64,000 nt of DNA from NCBI GenBank assembly GCA_964427415.1, contig CAYRUH010000015.1:1-64000 (forward strand), read 5' to 3'. Of the stretch, positions 1-7,266 are shown piece after piece. Numbering within the stretch: position 1 is the stretch's first letter; each line of letters begins with the position of its first letter. The notes under the pieces were generated by a model that searched no databases, was not told the origin of the DNA, and was given only the letters and a program-made list of their open reading frames with translations. Position numbers and translations under genes: made by a program. The DNA comes from Lentisalinibacter sp964427415 (GTDB taxonomy: Bacteria > Pseudomonadota > Gammaproteobacteria > Steroidobacterales > Woeseiaceae).

Positions 1-491
1 ATGACTACAAACGCAACGGCACGACGACCTTATTCGCAGCGCTGAATATTCTAACGGGTGAAGTGCTCGGGCAATGCGCCAAGCGGCATCGCCACATTGA
101 GTGGCTGAAGTTTCTCCGCTATCTCAACAAGAACACGCCACCGGACAAGGAGATTCACATCATCTGCGACAACTACGCCACGCACAAACACCCGAAGGTG
201 AAGAGCTGGTTCAAGCATCACAAGCGCTTTCATGTTCACTTCACGCCGACCAGCGCGTCGTGGCTGAACATGGTCGAACGCTTCTTCAGAGATCTCTCCG
301 AACAGCAACTGCGACGCGGCGTTTTTCACAGCGTGCCCGAACTGGAGCAAGCCGTGACCGACTACATCGACAAGCATAACGAAGCACCTGCGCCGTTCAT
401 CTGGACGAAGTCAGCAAAGGACATACTCGAAAAAGTGAAACGCGGCCGTGAAACGCTCAATAAGTTACAGACTGATTGACGGGGTACACTA
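1..491 (+). mobile_element. IS630-family insertion sequence, 3' (right) part
   Basis: The left part lies outside the window. The transposase frame is open from the first bases and stops at 479. The following ten or so bases lead to a TA at 490-491, where the minus-strand reverse-transcriptase frame resumes without a break. IS630/Tc1-type elements insert at TA and duplicate it, so 490-491 is the likely target dinucleotide and right boundary. The terminal inverted repeat cannot be checked because the other end is missing. Confidence 0.7.
3..479 (+). CDS. IS630-family transposase, C-terminal part (truncated by window edge)
   Basis: This is a DDE transposase of the IS630 family, which cuts and pastes its own element at TA sites. 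The frame is open from base 3, reading DYKRNGTTTLFAALN, a segment typical of the catalytic core. Next come IICDNYATHKHP with the second catalytic Asp and SWLNMVERFFRDL with the catalytic Glu. The C-terminus ends normally at 477-479 (TGA). The N-terminal HTH and first Asp are missing only because the window starts here, so it cannot be said whether the gene is intact. An internal ATG at 63 is not a plausible start because it lies inside the conserved core. The gene lies opposite in strand to the reverse transcriptase it disrupts. Confidence 0.85.
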   Translation, partial: DYKRNGTTTLFAALNILTGEVLGQCAKRHRHIEWLKFLRYLNKNTPPDKEIHIICDNYATHKHPKVKSWFKHHKRFHVHFTPTSASWLNMVERFFRDLSEQQLRRGVFHSVPELEQAVTDYIDKHNEAPAPFIWTKSAKDILEKVKRGRETLNKLQTD

Positions 492-1071
492 GACGACGAT
501 AGAGCGCCGTGCAGTCCACCGACGTATAGGCAGTTATGGCCTTGAAAACGCGATAGTGATCCTCTGGTAGATTGGTCTCGCCGAGCAAATCCGCCCAGAT
601 TCTGCGGAGTCGGCCGTGATCGATGCAATCAAAGTAGCTAGAAATGTCGAGTGTGACCACTACACAATTCTGCTGCGAGCGAATCTCTGTAAACGCATCA
701 CGGGCAAAATCGATGTTGCATTTACCGGGACTCCCTTCGCCTGCTTTTGGCAACCGTCGATAGGCGGTCGGTACATGGCCAATTCCCATCGATGCCAGTT
801 GTTGCTCGTAGCGCTGAGCGAGTAGATGTCGGTAATAGATGAAAATCCCAGCGTCAGTGCGCGCGGCATAACGAATCGTCCGCGATCTTGGTGCCGGGTG
901 GTCGGGGTGTCGAAATCGTCGACTGGTCTTAGCGTATTCGAGGAAAGGCCAAAATGAATGAGCGGCGACACGCTTCGGGGATAGTGCAAGCTGGGTGAGC
1001 GCGTCTTTGGAGATCAGCTGATCAAAGTGCGGATACTGTTTGAGATGTCGTTCCTTGAACTCAAAACTCAT
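490..1071 (-). pseudogene. Reverse transcriptase (defence/UG-like), truncated by the IS630 insertion
   Basis: About 194 codons of an RNA-directed DNA polymerase remain. Visible are an N-terminal segment with KQYPHFD and an AHSFWPFLEY block, a fingers segment (RTIRYAARTDAGIFIYYRHLL), and palm motif A (VVVTLDISSYFDCIDH) with the first catalytic Asp. The frame reaches the TA at 490-491 and then reads into IS DNA, stopping at 457. The YxDD box, thumb and C-terminus are therefore absent and the product should be inactive. The start chosen is the ATG at 1071 (MSFEFKERHLKQ); the same frame extends to 1146 without obvious homology. The overall look resembles stand-alone 'unknown group'/DRT antiviral RTs rather than group II intron maturases, since no maturase domain is seen, but the subgroup is not assignable by eye. 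Confidence 0.6.
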
Positions 1072-1321
1072 GCGCGCCCTTTTTGCTTGCGCTGAGAGGG
1101 AGCCAGGGAACCGCGCACATACGGTTATCCCCTGGCCCCACACCATTTTTCAGCGTGCCGGAGCACTGTTTGTGCAGATCGTTTACCGTGATTGGTACAC
1201 TGACAGTAGCGCGTGGCGCCGCCCAGTAACCGTCTTCATCAAAGGAGAACTGCTCATTAACATCCTCATTATCCGATTCCGTTTGTGGGTTGACAGCGTC
1301 AACAATCGACTCCTTCTCCAT
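1061..1321 (-). CDS. Possible 86-aa protein upstream of the RT, or non-coding RNA region
   Basis: An open frame of 86 codons starts at ATG 1321 and overlaps the start of the RT gene by 11 bases (ATG of the RT at 1071, TGA at 1061-1063), an arrangement that could give translational coupling. The N-terminal third is acidic (ESDNEDVNEQFSFDEDG). The C-terminal half runs through a strong DNA hairpin. No Shine-Dalgarno is visible and I recognise no family. The stretch may instead encode a structured RNA serving the RT, as several defence RTs use an upstream ncRNA. Confidence 0.2.
   Translation of the reverse strand: MEKESIVDAVNPQTESDNEDVNEQFSFDEDGYWAAPRATVSVPITVNDLHKQCSGTLKNGVGPGDNRMCAVPWLPLSASKKGAHEF
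1102..1136 (-). other. Strong hairpin just upstream of the RT start
   Basis: GCCAGGG (1102-1108) pairs with CCCTGGC (1130-1136), continued inside by AACCG (1109-1113) with CGGTT (1122-1126); bases 1127-1129 bulge. The stem lies 31 bases upstream of the RT ATG. A smaller perfect stem, GTTGAC-AGC-GTCAAC, lies at 1289-1303. They could be parts of an RT template/primer RNA, or simply attenuating leader structures. Confidence 0.5.
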
Positions 1322-1519
1322 AGCGAGAGGATTAGTCCGGCGTGGGATCGAATTTCAAGAAAACAAGAGCAAGCGCGCGTCGGATTTATTGTCGGTATCG
1401 GCGTTGCCTAATTCTGTCTTCAATCGTTCCGCTCCACTACACCAGAAATTTCGCATCACAACACATGCGTAAACCTACGAGCAGAATTCCACTCTGCACT
1501 TATGCATGGCTGTGAAAAG

Positions 1520-1562
1520 AAGGACCAACCCCTTTCCACTGAGGAACGGAGTTGGTCCTTTT
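1520..1562. terminator. Bidirectional intrinsic terminator-like hairpin
   Basis: AAGGACCAAC (1520-1529) is the exact reverse complement of GTTGGTCCTT (1551-1560), with a 21-base loop. T-rich DNA follows on both strands (TTTTGCTCTT on plus, TTCTTTTC on minus). It lies upstream of the RT on the minus strand and downstream of no identifiable plus-strand gene. Confidence 0.55.
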
Positions 1563-1640
1563 GCTCTTGCGAAGTTGAGATACGCCATTCGGATGCGTCC
1601 TTGCTCATTGCTATCCCGTAACCTTGCCATCGCTAAGCTA

Positions 1641-1696
1641 ATCGCAACTTATGGGGTCCAAAATCGCAGCTTATGGGGTCCAAATCGCAACTTATG
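1641..1696. repeat. Imperfect 21-22 bp tandem direct repeats (about 2.6 copies)
   Basis: Units at 1641-1662 and 1663-1683 share ATCGCARCTTATGGGGTCCAA, with a third partial copy (ATCGCAACTTATG) at 1684-1696. Short repeated motifs of this kind occur at the ends of some insertion sequences such as the IS21 family. No transposase is attached here, so this would be an end remnant at most. Confidence 0.55.
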
Positions 1697-1720
1697 CGCA
1701 AACCCACATCAGCCGCCGTC

Positions 1721-2428
1721 TCAATTACACTTGGAGTCGCCGCAGCTCAGGCAGGTCATGCAGCCGTCCATCATGATCACGGCGGCCACGTTGCACTTGG
1801 TACACAGCTGTGCGCCCTCGGGGAACTCGTTCTCGGAGAAGGCGTCGGTCTGTGCCGCGCGGGCCTCGAATTCCGCCCGCTTCTCGGCGATCAGCTTCTG
1901 CTGGTGCTCGTCAGGGCCCGCGGGCTTCAGCAGTCCGATGGTGTTCAGATGCTTCTCCACGATGTGCCCCAGCTCGGCGATGATCGAGGGCATGAACTTG
2001 CCGCCCGACTGCCAGTAACCGCCGCGGGGATCGAATACGGCTTTCAGCTCTTCCACGAGGAAGGTCACGTCGCCGCCCTTGCGGAACACTGCCGAGATGA
2101 TACGGGTCAGCGCCACGATCCACTGATAGTGGTCCAGGTTCTTCGAGTTGATGAAGATCTCGAAGGGCCGGCGCTGCTCGTGGGGCGTCCCCTCGTTCAG
2201 CACGATGTCGTTGATGGTGACGTACATCGCGTGATCGGAGACCGGGGTCTTCACTTTGTAGGTGGAGCCGATCAGGACCTCCGGGCGCTCGAGCCGTTCA
2301 TGCATCCGGATGACGGTGGCGCCGTCGCCCTCCTGCTCCACCTCGTAGGCGCGCTTCTTCTCCGCCTTGTCCTCCGGCTTCTTCACGGAGTAGCCGACGA
2401 TCTTCCTGTCTATTTTCTTTGCAGCCAT
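1721..2428 (-). CDS. nrdJb: Class II ribonucleotide reductase, C-terminal subunit NrdJb
   Basis: This is the small partner of a split adenosylcobalamin-dependent ribonucleotide reductase, which makes deoxynucleotides with or without oxygen. The 235-aa protein ends in a cysteine-rich tail (CTKCNVAAVIMMDGCMTCLSC...SKC). It matches the redox-active, thioredoxin-reducible C-terminus of NrdJ and the zinc-like CxxC pairs expected there; a TSCPD-type region (GSTYKVKTPVSDHAMYVTIND) lies in the first half. The start at 2428 has a GAGGAA Shine-Dalgarno 8 bases upstream. It lies 62 bases downstream of nrdJa on the same strand, the organisation known from Pseudomonas (NrdJa/NrdJb), and is presumably co-transcribed with it. 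Confidence 0.85.
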   Translation of the reverse strand: MAAKKIDRKIVGYSVKKPEDKAEKKRAYEVEQEGDGATVIRMHERLERPEVLIGSTYKVKTPVSDHAMYVTINDIVLNEGTPHEQRRPFEIFINSKNLDHYQWIVALTRIISAVFRKGGDVTFLVEELKAVFDPRGGYWQSGGKFMPSIIAELGHIVEKHLNTIGLLKPAGPDEHQQKLIAEKRAEFEARAAQTDAFSENEFPEGAQLCTKCNVAAVIMMDGCMTCLSCGDSKCN

Positions 2429-2490
2429 TCTTCAGTTCCTCGTCTGGTGTCGCCGCGGCGGCACCACATCAATCCTTGACCGGTCCGCGC

Positions 2491-4638
2491 TCAGAACTTG
2501 CCGTAGTAGCCTTCCTTCAGCGCGTCGAACAGGTTCGCCGCGGTATGCATCTCGCCGTCGTACTCGATCTCCTCATCGCCCGTCAGCTCCACCGTGCTGC
2601 CGTCGTCCAGCTCGAAGACGTAGGTGGTGTTCTTCAGGTCCTGCTCCTTCACGAGCACGCCCTGGAAGGCCTCCGGATTAAAGCGGAAGGTGGTGCAGCC
2701 CTTCAGACCCTGCTCGTAGGCGTAGAGGTAGATGTCCTTGAAATCCTCGTAGGGATATTCGGTGGGCACGTTCGCCGTCTTCGAGATCGACGAGTCCACC
2801 CACTTCTGCGCCGCCGCCTGGATGTCCACGTGCTGCGTGGGCGTCACGTCGTCCGACGTGATGAAATACGCGGGCAGCTTCTCCTCCGGCGACTCCGAAT
2901 GGGGCATCGCCCGCGGATTGATCAGTTCCCGGTAGGCGAGCAGCTCGAAGGAGAACACATCCACCTTCTCCTTGGACTTGCGCCCCTCGCGGATGACGTT
3001 GCGGAAGTAGTGGTGGGCGAAGCTCGGCTCGATACCGTTGCTCGCGTTGTTGGCCAGCGACAGCGAGATAGTGCCCGTCGGCGCGATGGAACTGTGATGG
3101 GTGAAGCGCGCGCCCACCCGTTCCAGCTCCTGCACCAGCTCGGGCGCCTCGGCAGCGACCTTCTGCATGTAACGGCTGTAACGCGCGTGCAGCACTCGCC
3201 CGGGCAGCCGGTCGCCGGGGCGTATGCCGTCGGCGGCCATCTCGGGTCGCTTGCGCAGCATCTCCGGCGTCACCTCGAACTCCTCCTCCATGATCGGCGC
3301 CGGCCCCTTCTCGCGAGCGAGTTCCAGACCGGTCTCCCAGCCCGATATGGCGAGCTGCTTCGCCACCTTCTCGGTGAACGCTACGGAAGCCGGCTCACCG
3401 TACTGCATGCCCATCATGGTGATGGTGGAGCCCAGCCCCAGGAAGCCCATGCCGTGGCGGCGCTTGCGCGTGATCTCGTTGCGCTGCTCGCCCAGCGGCA
3501 GTCCGTTGATCTCGACGACATTGTCCAGCATGCGGGTGAATACCTTCACCACCTCGCTGAACTCCTCCCAGTCGAAACGCGCCTGGTCGGTGAACGGCGA
3601 GATCACGAACCTGGTCAGGTTGACCGAGCCCAGCAGACAGGAGCCGTAGGGCGGCAGCGGCTGCTCACCGCAGGGGTTGGTGGCGCGGATATTCTCGGAC
3701 CACCAGTTGTTGTTCATCTCGTTAACCCGGTCGATCAGCACGAATCCCGGCTCGGCGAAATCGTAGGTGGAGGCCATGATCATGTCCCACAGCCGCCGCG
3801 CGGGTACCGTCTTGTAGATCCGGCAGGCCACCAGACCGCTCTCGTCGTGCACGTAGTCGTCGCTGCCGGGCCACTCCCGCCAGATGAACTGCTGCGTATC
3901 ACTCAGATCCAGCTCGTCGTGCTCGGTCTCGTGCGCCGAGACGGGGAAGGCGAGCTGCCAGTCGTCGCCGCCTTTCACCGCCTGCATGAACTCATCGGTA
4001 ATCAGCAGCGACAGGTTGAACTGGCGCAGGCGTCCGTTCTCCCGCTTGGCACGGACGAAATCCATCACGTCGGGGTGACCCACGTCGAAAGTGCCCATCT
4101 GGGCGCCGCGGCGGCCGCCCGCCGAGGAGACCGTGAAGCACATCTTGTCGTAGATATCCATGAACGACAGCGGCCCGGACGTATAGGCGCCTGCCCCGGT
4201 GACGTACGCGCCCTTCGGCCGCAACGTGGAGAACTCGTAGCCGATGCCGCAGCCCGCCTTCAGCGTCAGGCCCGCCTCGTGCACCTTGTTCAGAATATCG
4301 TCCATCGAGTCGACGATGGTGCCGGACACTGTGCAGTTGATGGTGGAGGTCGCCGGCTTGTGCGCCTGGGCACCCGCGTTAGAGACGATGCGCCCGGCCG
4401 GGATGGCACCGCTCCTGAGCGCCCACAGGAAGCGCTCGTACCAGTCGTCGCGGCGCTCGGCAGCCTCCACGTCGGCGAGCGCGCGGGCCACCCGCCGGTA
4501 GGTGGCGTCGACAGAAGCATCGATCGCCGCGCCGTTCTTGGCTTTTAGCCTGTATTTGGAATCCCAGATGTCGATAGACGCGTCCTGGAAAGCGATCTCC
4601 GAGATTGCAGTCGGTGCCATCATCTCTGCCGGTTTCAT
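2491..4638 (-). CDS. nrdJa: Class II (adenosylcobalamin-dependent) ribonucleotide reductase, catalytic subunit NrdJa
   Basis: This is the catalytic subunit of the B12-dependent ribonucleotide reductase, about 715 aa. Recognisable segments are STINCTVSG, the NPCGEQPLPPYGSCLLGSVNL active-site block, the GTISLSLANNASNGIEP phosphate-binding region and a KGCTTFRFNPE block. The frame is open upstream to 4803, but the ATG at 4636-4638 (MKPAEMMAPTAISE) fits the family start and has GGGGGT about 11 bases upstream. The redox-tail cysteines are carried by the separate downstream NrdJb. The roughly 500-bp upstream region contains two 14-16 bp palindromes resembling NrdR boxes. Class II enzymes need cobalamin, so the host must make or import B12. 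Confidence 0.9.
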   Translation of the reverse strand: MKPAEMMAPTAISEIAFQDASIDIWDSKYRLKAKNGAAIDASVDATYRRVARALADVEAAERRDDWYERFLWALRSGAIPAGRIVSNAGAQAHKPATSTINCTVSGTIVDSMDDILNKVHEAGLTLKAGCGIGYEFSTLRPKGAYVTGAGAYTSGPLSFMDIYDKMCFTVSSAGGRRGAQMGTFDVGHPDVMDFVRAKRENGRLRQFNLSLLITDEFMQAVKGGDDWQLAFPVSAHETEHDELDLSDTQQFIWREWPGSDDYVHDESGLVACRIYKTVPARRLWDMIMASTYDFAEPGFVLIDRVNEMNNNWWSENIRATNPCGEQPLPPYGSCLLGSVNLTRFVISPFTDQARFDWEEFSEVVKVFTRMLDNVVEINGLPLGEQRNEITRKRRHGMGFLGLGSTITMMGMQYGEPASVAFTEKVAKQLAISGWETGLELAREKGPAPIMEEEFEVTPEMLRKRPEMAADGIRPGDRLPGRVLHARYSRYMQKVAAEAPELVQELERVGARFTHHSSIAPTGTISLSLANNASNGIEPSFAHHYFRNVIREGRKSKEKVDVFSFELLAYRELINPRAMPHSESPEEKLPAYFITSDDVTPTQHVDIQAAAQKWVDSSISKTANVPTEYPYEDFKDIYLYAYEQGLKGCTTFRFNPEAFQGVLVKEQDLKNTTYVFELDDGSTVELTGDEEIEYDGEMHTAANLFDALKEGYYGKF

Positions 4639-4799
4639 CGTGCGAGAACCCCCAAAAAGCCGGGCCGTCGGCCAAATGCCTGAACGGCGGTGTATTCTGT
4701 CAAATGCGGCGGCCAGAACACCGCATAACAACCCCCTGGCATTCGACGCGAGCGAGCCGAATACCTGCCTTAAAGCAAGGTTTGTGCTTGTTTTGCGCG

Positions 4800-4815
4800 A
4801 CACAAGATGTTGTGT
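4800..4815. promoter_or_regulatory. NrdR-box-like palindrome, proximal
   Basis: ACACAAGATGTTGTGT has perfect 6-base arms (ACACAA/TTGTGT) and agrees at most positions with the NrdR-box pattern ACACWATATATWGTGT. It lies 161 bases upstream of the nrdJa ATG. NrdR is the usual repressor of ribonucleotide reductase genes. A normal NrdR operator has two boxes about 31 bp apart; I see only a degenerate partner (around 4774-4789). Confidence 0.5.
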
Positions 4816-4976
4816 CTGCCAAGAGTTAGATTAGGACCGTGAGGGCCCGGTGTCAAGGGAAAACCAGAAACTTTTTACCCAATAAAAAATGAATAAATTC
4901 AATTGATTAAAAAACTATTCCGAAAAAGTAGTTTAAAAACAGTGTATTTTCTGCAAGGCGGGTTGTCATATTAGTG

Positions 4977-4992
4977 ACACAAGATCTTGTGC
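4977..4992. promoter_or_regulatory. NrdR-box-like palindrome, distal
   Basis: ACACAAGATCTTGTGC contains a perfect 14-bp palindrome (CACAAGATCTTGTG) and shares 14 of 16 positions with the box at 4800-4815. It lies on the far side of the AT-rich island, so the two sites bracket the likely nrdJ promoter and could permit looping. It is also close to the hsp20 promoter. Confidence 0.45.
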
Positions 4993-5048
4993 GGCCCGGC
5001 AGCGCATGCGGAAGCACTTCGGCGCGCCGCGGCCGCCCGTCCGCACCC

Positions 5049-5077
5049 CTTGAAAAGCGCCGGGCCGGTCCGCATTT
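5049..5077 (+). promoter_or_regulatory. Sigma-32 (heat-shock) promoter of the small heat-shock gene
   Basis: CTTGAAA at 5049-5055 and CCGCATTT at 5070-5077 are separated by 14 bases and match the RpoH consensus (CTTGAAA, 11-15 nt, CCCCATNT) with one mismatch in the core. The predicted transcript start is about 5084, leaving a 50-base leader with a GAGGAGG ribosome-binding site before the ATG at 5133. Confidence 0.75.
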
Positions 5078-5132
5078 TGCTGTCACAGAAGGTAGTGGGC
5101 AAAACGCCCGACAATGAGCGAGGAGGTCCAAT

Positions 5133-5576
5133 ATGAGCCTTGTAACCTACGAACCCTGGAGCCTGGTGAACCGGCTCCACCGTGATCTCGATAACCTGAT
5201 GGCGGGCCGCGGGCCGGCTGACCCGGAAAGTTCGTCCGCGGTCGCCGACTGGATTCCCGCCGTCGACATCAGCGAGGAGTCGGACCGTTTCATCCTCACC
5301 GCCGATGTGCCGGGTGTCGATCCCAAGGACATCGAGGTGAGCATGGAGAACGGCGTGCTCACGCTGAGCGGCAAGCGGGAGTTCAGCGGCCGGGACGAGC
5401 AGAACGGCTACCGCCGCGTGGAGCGCGTCAGCGGCAGTTTCTTCCGTCGCTTCACGCTGCCGGAGACCGCGGATGCCGAGAGCATCACCGCGAAGAGCGC
5501 CCACGGCGTGCTCGAGATCAGCATCCCCAAGCAGCCCAAGGTGATGCCGCGCCGCATCGACGTCACCGTCGAGTGA
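5133..5576 (+). CDS. Small heat-shock protein (Hsp20/alpha-crystallin family)
   Basis: This is an ATP-independent cytoplasmic holdase that binds unfolding proteins and forms large oligomers. The 147-aa length is usual for bacterial sHSPs. An N-terminal arm (about residues 1-40) is followed by the alpha-crystallin domain (about 41-135) with the landmarks WIPAVDISEESDRFILTADVPGV, the GVLTLSGKRE strand and the near-C-terminal A-x-x-x-GVLEISIPK motif. A short tail carries the charged extension. The start at 5133 has an excellent GAGGAGG site. It is monocistronic, preceded by a sigma-32-type promoter and followed by a hairpin at 5626-5655. Confidence 0.92.
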   Translation: MSLVTYEPWSLVNRLHRDLDNLMAGRGPADPESSSAVADWIPAVDISEESDRFILTADVPGVDPKDIEVSMENGVLTLSGKREFSGRDEQNGYRRVERVSGSFFRRFTLPETADAESITAKSAHGVLEISIPKQPKVMPRRIDVTVE

Positions 5577-5625
5577 CGCCGGTGTCGGGCACGGCGATGG
5601 CCGGCTCGACAGGCGTTTGACGGGC

Positions 5626-5655
5626 GGCGGAGACCGGAACCAACCGGTCTCCGCC
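5626..5655 (+). terminator. Hairpin downstream of the small heat-shock gene
   Basis: GGCGGAGACCGG (5626-5637) and CCGGTCTCCGCC (5644-5655) form a perfect 12-bp stem with a 6-base loop. The following ATTGTCATT is only weakly T-rich, so termination may be partial. Confidence 0.6.
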
Positions 5656-5710
5656 ATTGTCATTGCTGGACGAGTGCCGTCGCGAGCGTTCATGATGGCT
5701 TCAGGAGGTC

Positions 5711-5748
5711 CGGCCCAGGATCGGCCCAAGATCGGCCCAGGATCGGCG
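5711..5748. repeat. 11-bp tandem repeat (3.4 copies) upstream of htrA
   Basis: CGGCCCAGGAT is repeated at 5711-5721, 5722-5732 (one change) and 5733-5743, then CGGCG. The period equals roughly one helical turn. It ends about 80 bases upstream of the htrA start, so it could be a protein-binding array or just slippage DNA. Confidence 0.7.
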
Positions 5749-5828
5749 ACGCATGACTCGTAATGGCTCCGAACCGCAGTGGCGGTGTCATACAACGACA
5801 TCCAATCAGCACCACAGGAATTTACCGC

Positions 5829-7178
5829 ATGACAAGACGTAGCGTTCTGGCCACTCTCATACTCGCGGTCGGCCTCGCGGGCACCGGCTGGGCCGCCCTG
5901 CCCCAGCTGCTTGACGGCGAAGAGGTACCGAGCCTCGCACCGCTGGTCGAGCGTGTCTCTCCCGCCGTCGTGAATATCCGCGTCAGCGCCACCGTCGAGA
6001 TGCGCTCGCCCTTCCACGACAACGACCCGTTCCGGCGCTTTTTCGGACTGCCCGACCAGCAGCCGCGGGAGCGTCAGATGCAGAGTGCGGGCTCCGGCGT
6101 GATCGTGGACGCCGACGCTGGCTACATCATGACGAACCACCACGTGGTGGACGGTGCAGACGAAATCGAGATCACGCTCTTCAACGACCGCACGCTGGAC
6201 GCCGAGGTGATCGGCTCCGACCCGGGCACCGACATCGCGATCCTGAAGGTCGAGGAGGACGGGCTCGTCGAACTGCCGATCGGCAACTCCGATGGTCTCC
6301 GGGTCGGCGACTTCGTGATCGCCATCGGCAATCCCTTCGGCCTGCAGCACACGGTAACGTCGGGGATCGTCAGCGCGCTCGGTCGCTTCGGGCTGAACCC
6401 GGACGGTTACGAGGACTTCATCCAGACGGATGCATCGATCAACCCGGGCAACTCCGGCGGCGCACTGGTGAACCTGGGCGGCGAGCTGGTCGGCATTAAT
6501 TCGGCGATCATCTCCCGCTCCGGTGGTAACGTCGGCATCGGTTTTGCCGTGCCCTCCAACATGGCGAATGCGATCATGCGCCAGATCCTGGAGTACGGCG
6601 AGGTGCGGCGCGGCCTGCTGGGCGTGCAGATCAGCACCGTCGACGAGGATACGGCCGAGGCGCTGGGCCTGGACGACGTCCGCGGCGCGCTGGTCCAGTC
6701 CGTGAATCCGGGCTCCGCCGCAGAAGCCGCCGGTATCGAGGTGGACGACATCATCGTCGAGGCGAACGGCGAGCCGATCGACAGCGGCACGAAATTGCGC
6801 AACACCATCGGCCTGCTGCGCGCCGGCGACGAGGTCAAGATCCGCCTGCTGCGCGATGGCCGGCAGAGGAAGGTGACGGCCGTCCTCGACGACCGCAACG
6901 CGGCGATGAGCAGTGCCGGCATCGACCTGCATCCGGGCCTCGAGGGCGGCGAGTTTGCACCCGCAACCGGAACCGACACCGTCGGCGTGGAGGTGGTCTC
7001 CGTCGAGGCCGGCAGTCCGGCGGCCCAGCGCGGCCTCAGGCCTGGCGACGTCATCGTCGAGGTCAACCGCAGCCCCGTGACCAATATGACGGAGTTGCGC
7101 GAGGCGGTTGGCGACAACCGCATCCTGTTCCTCAAAGTCATCCGCGGCGACCGCGTGCTGCTGCTGCAGATACGCTAG
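5829..7178 (+). CDS. htrA: Periplasmic serine protease, HtrA/DegP/MucD family
   Basis: This is an envelope quality-control protease/chaperone that degrades misfolded periplasmic proteins. The 449-aa product has a signal peptide (MTRRSVLATLILAVGLAG...), a trypsin-like domain with triad His105 (TNHHVV), Asp135 (GTDIAIL) and Ser209 (NPGNSGGAL), and two PDZ domains at about 255-350 and 370-449. The frame opens earlier (5763), but the ATG at 5829 starts a proper signal peptide and has CAGGAA 9 bases upstream. A gap of about 90 bases separates it from slt; an inverted repeat at 7192-7220 lies between. Regulation by sigma-E is usual for the family, but no convincing sigma-E promoter was found. Confidence 0.93.
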   Translation: MTRRSVLATLILAVGLAGTGWAALPQLLDGEEVPSLAPLVERVSPAVVNIRVSATVEMRSPFHDNDPFRRFFGLPDQQPRERQMQSAGSGVIVDADAGYIMTNHHVVDGADEIEITLFNDRTLDAEVIGSDPGTDIAILKVEEDGLVELPIGNSDGLRVGDFVIAIGNPFGLQHTVTSGIVSALGRFGLNPDGYEDFIQTDASINPGNSGGALVNLGGELVGINSAIISRSGGNVGIGFAVPSNMANAIMRQILEYGEVRRGLLGVQISTVDEDTAEALGLDDVRGALVQSVNPGSAAEAAGIEVDDIIVEANGEPIDSGTKLRNTIGLLRAGDEVKIRLLRDGRQRKVTAVLDDRNAAMSSAGIDLHPGLEGGEFAPATGTDTVGVEVVSVEAGSPAAQRGLRPGDVIVEVNRSPVTNMTELREAVGDNRILFLKVIRGDRVLLLQIR

Positions 7179-7191
7179 CGTCGTTAAACGG

Positions 7192-7220
7192 GGCCGGCCC
7201 GCAGACACCGCGAGCCGGCC
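7192..7220 (+). terminator. Inverted repeat between htrA and slt
   Basis: GGCCGGC (7192-7198) pairs with GCCGGCC (7214-7220) over a 15-base loop, followed by TGTCATTT. It begins 13 bases after the htrA stop and may be a weak terminator. Confidence 0.4.
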
Positions 7221-7266
7221 TGTCATTTGCCTTGCCTCCGCCCCGGCCGCTGAGTATGTTCTCAGC

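Larger units (their letters stand above)
1322..1720. other. Gene-poor stretch between the RT remnant and nrdJb
   Basis: I see no convincing gene on either strand here. The stretch holds a bidirectional terminator-like hairpin (1520-1562) and imperfect 21-22 bp direct repeats (1641-1696). Base composition is less GC-rich than the core genes that follow, consistent with an accessory insertion ending near 1700. Confidence 0.5.
4639..5132. other. Divergent control region between nrdJa and the small heat-shock gene
   Basis: No gene is seen. The region holds two NrdR-box-like palindromes (4800-4815 and 4977-4992), an AT-rich island at about 4860-4950 that stands out in this GC-rich DNA and probably contains the nrdJ promoter, and a sigma-32-type promoter for the downstream hsp20 gene (5049-5077). 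Confidence 0.6.

Noticed and set aside
490..1071. Group II intron maturase
   Set aside because: No intron domain V/VI structure or maturase X domain is visible; the sequence opens like stand-alone RTs.
2419..4548. 709-codon open frame on the plus strand
   Set aside because: It is antisense to nrdJa. GC-rich codon bias opens long frames on the opposite strand, and the translation is low-complexity His/Arg/Leu/Val without motifs.
4639..5130. Cobalamin riboswitch upstream of the B12-dependent nrdJ
   Set aside because: I looked for the B12-box core (GCCACTG) and kissing-loop layout near nrdJa and found neither; the palindromes fit NrdR better.
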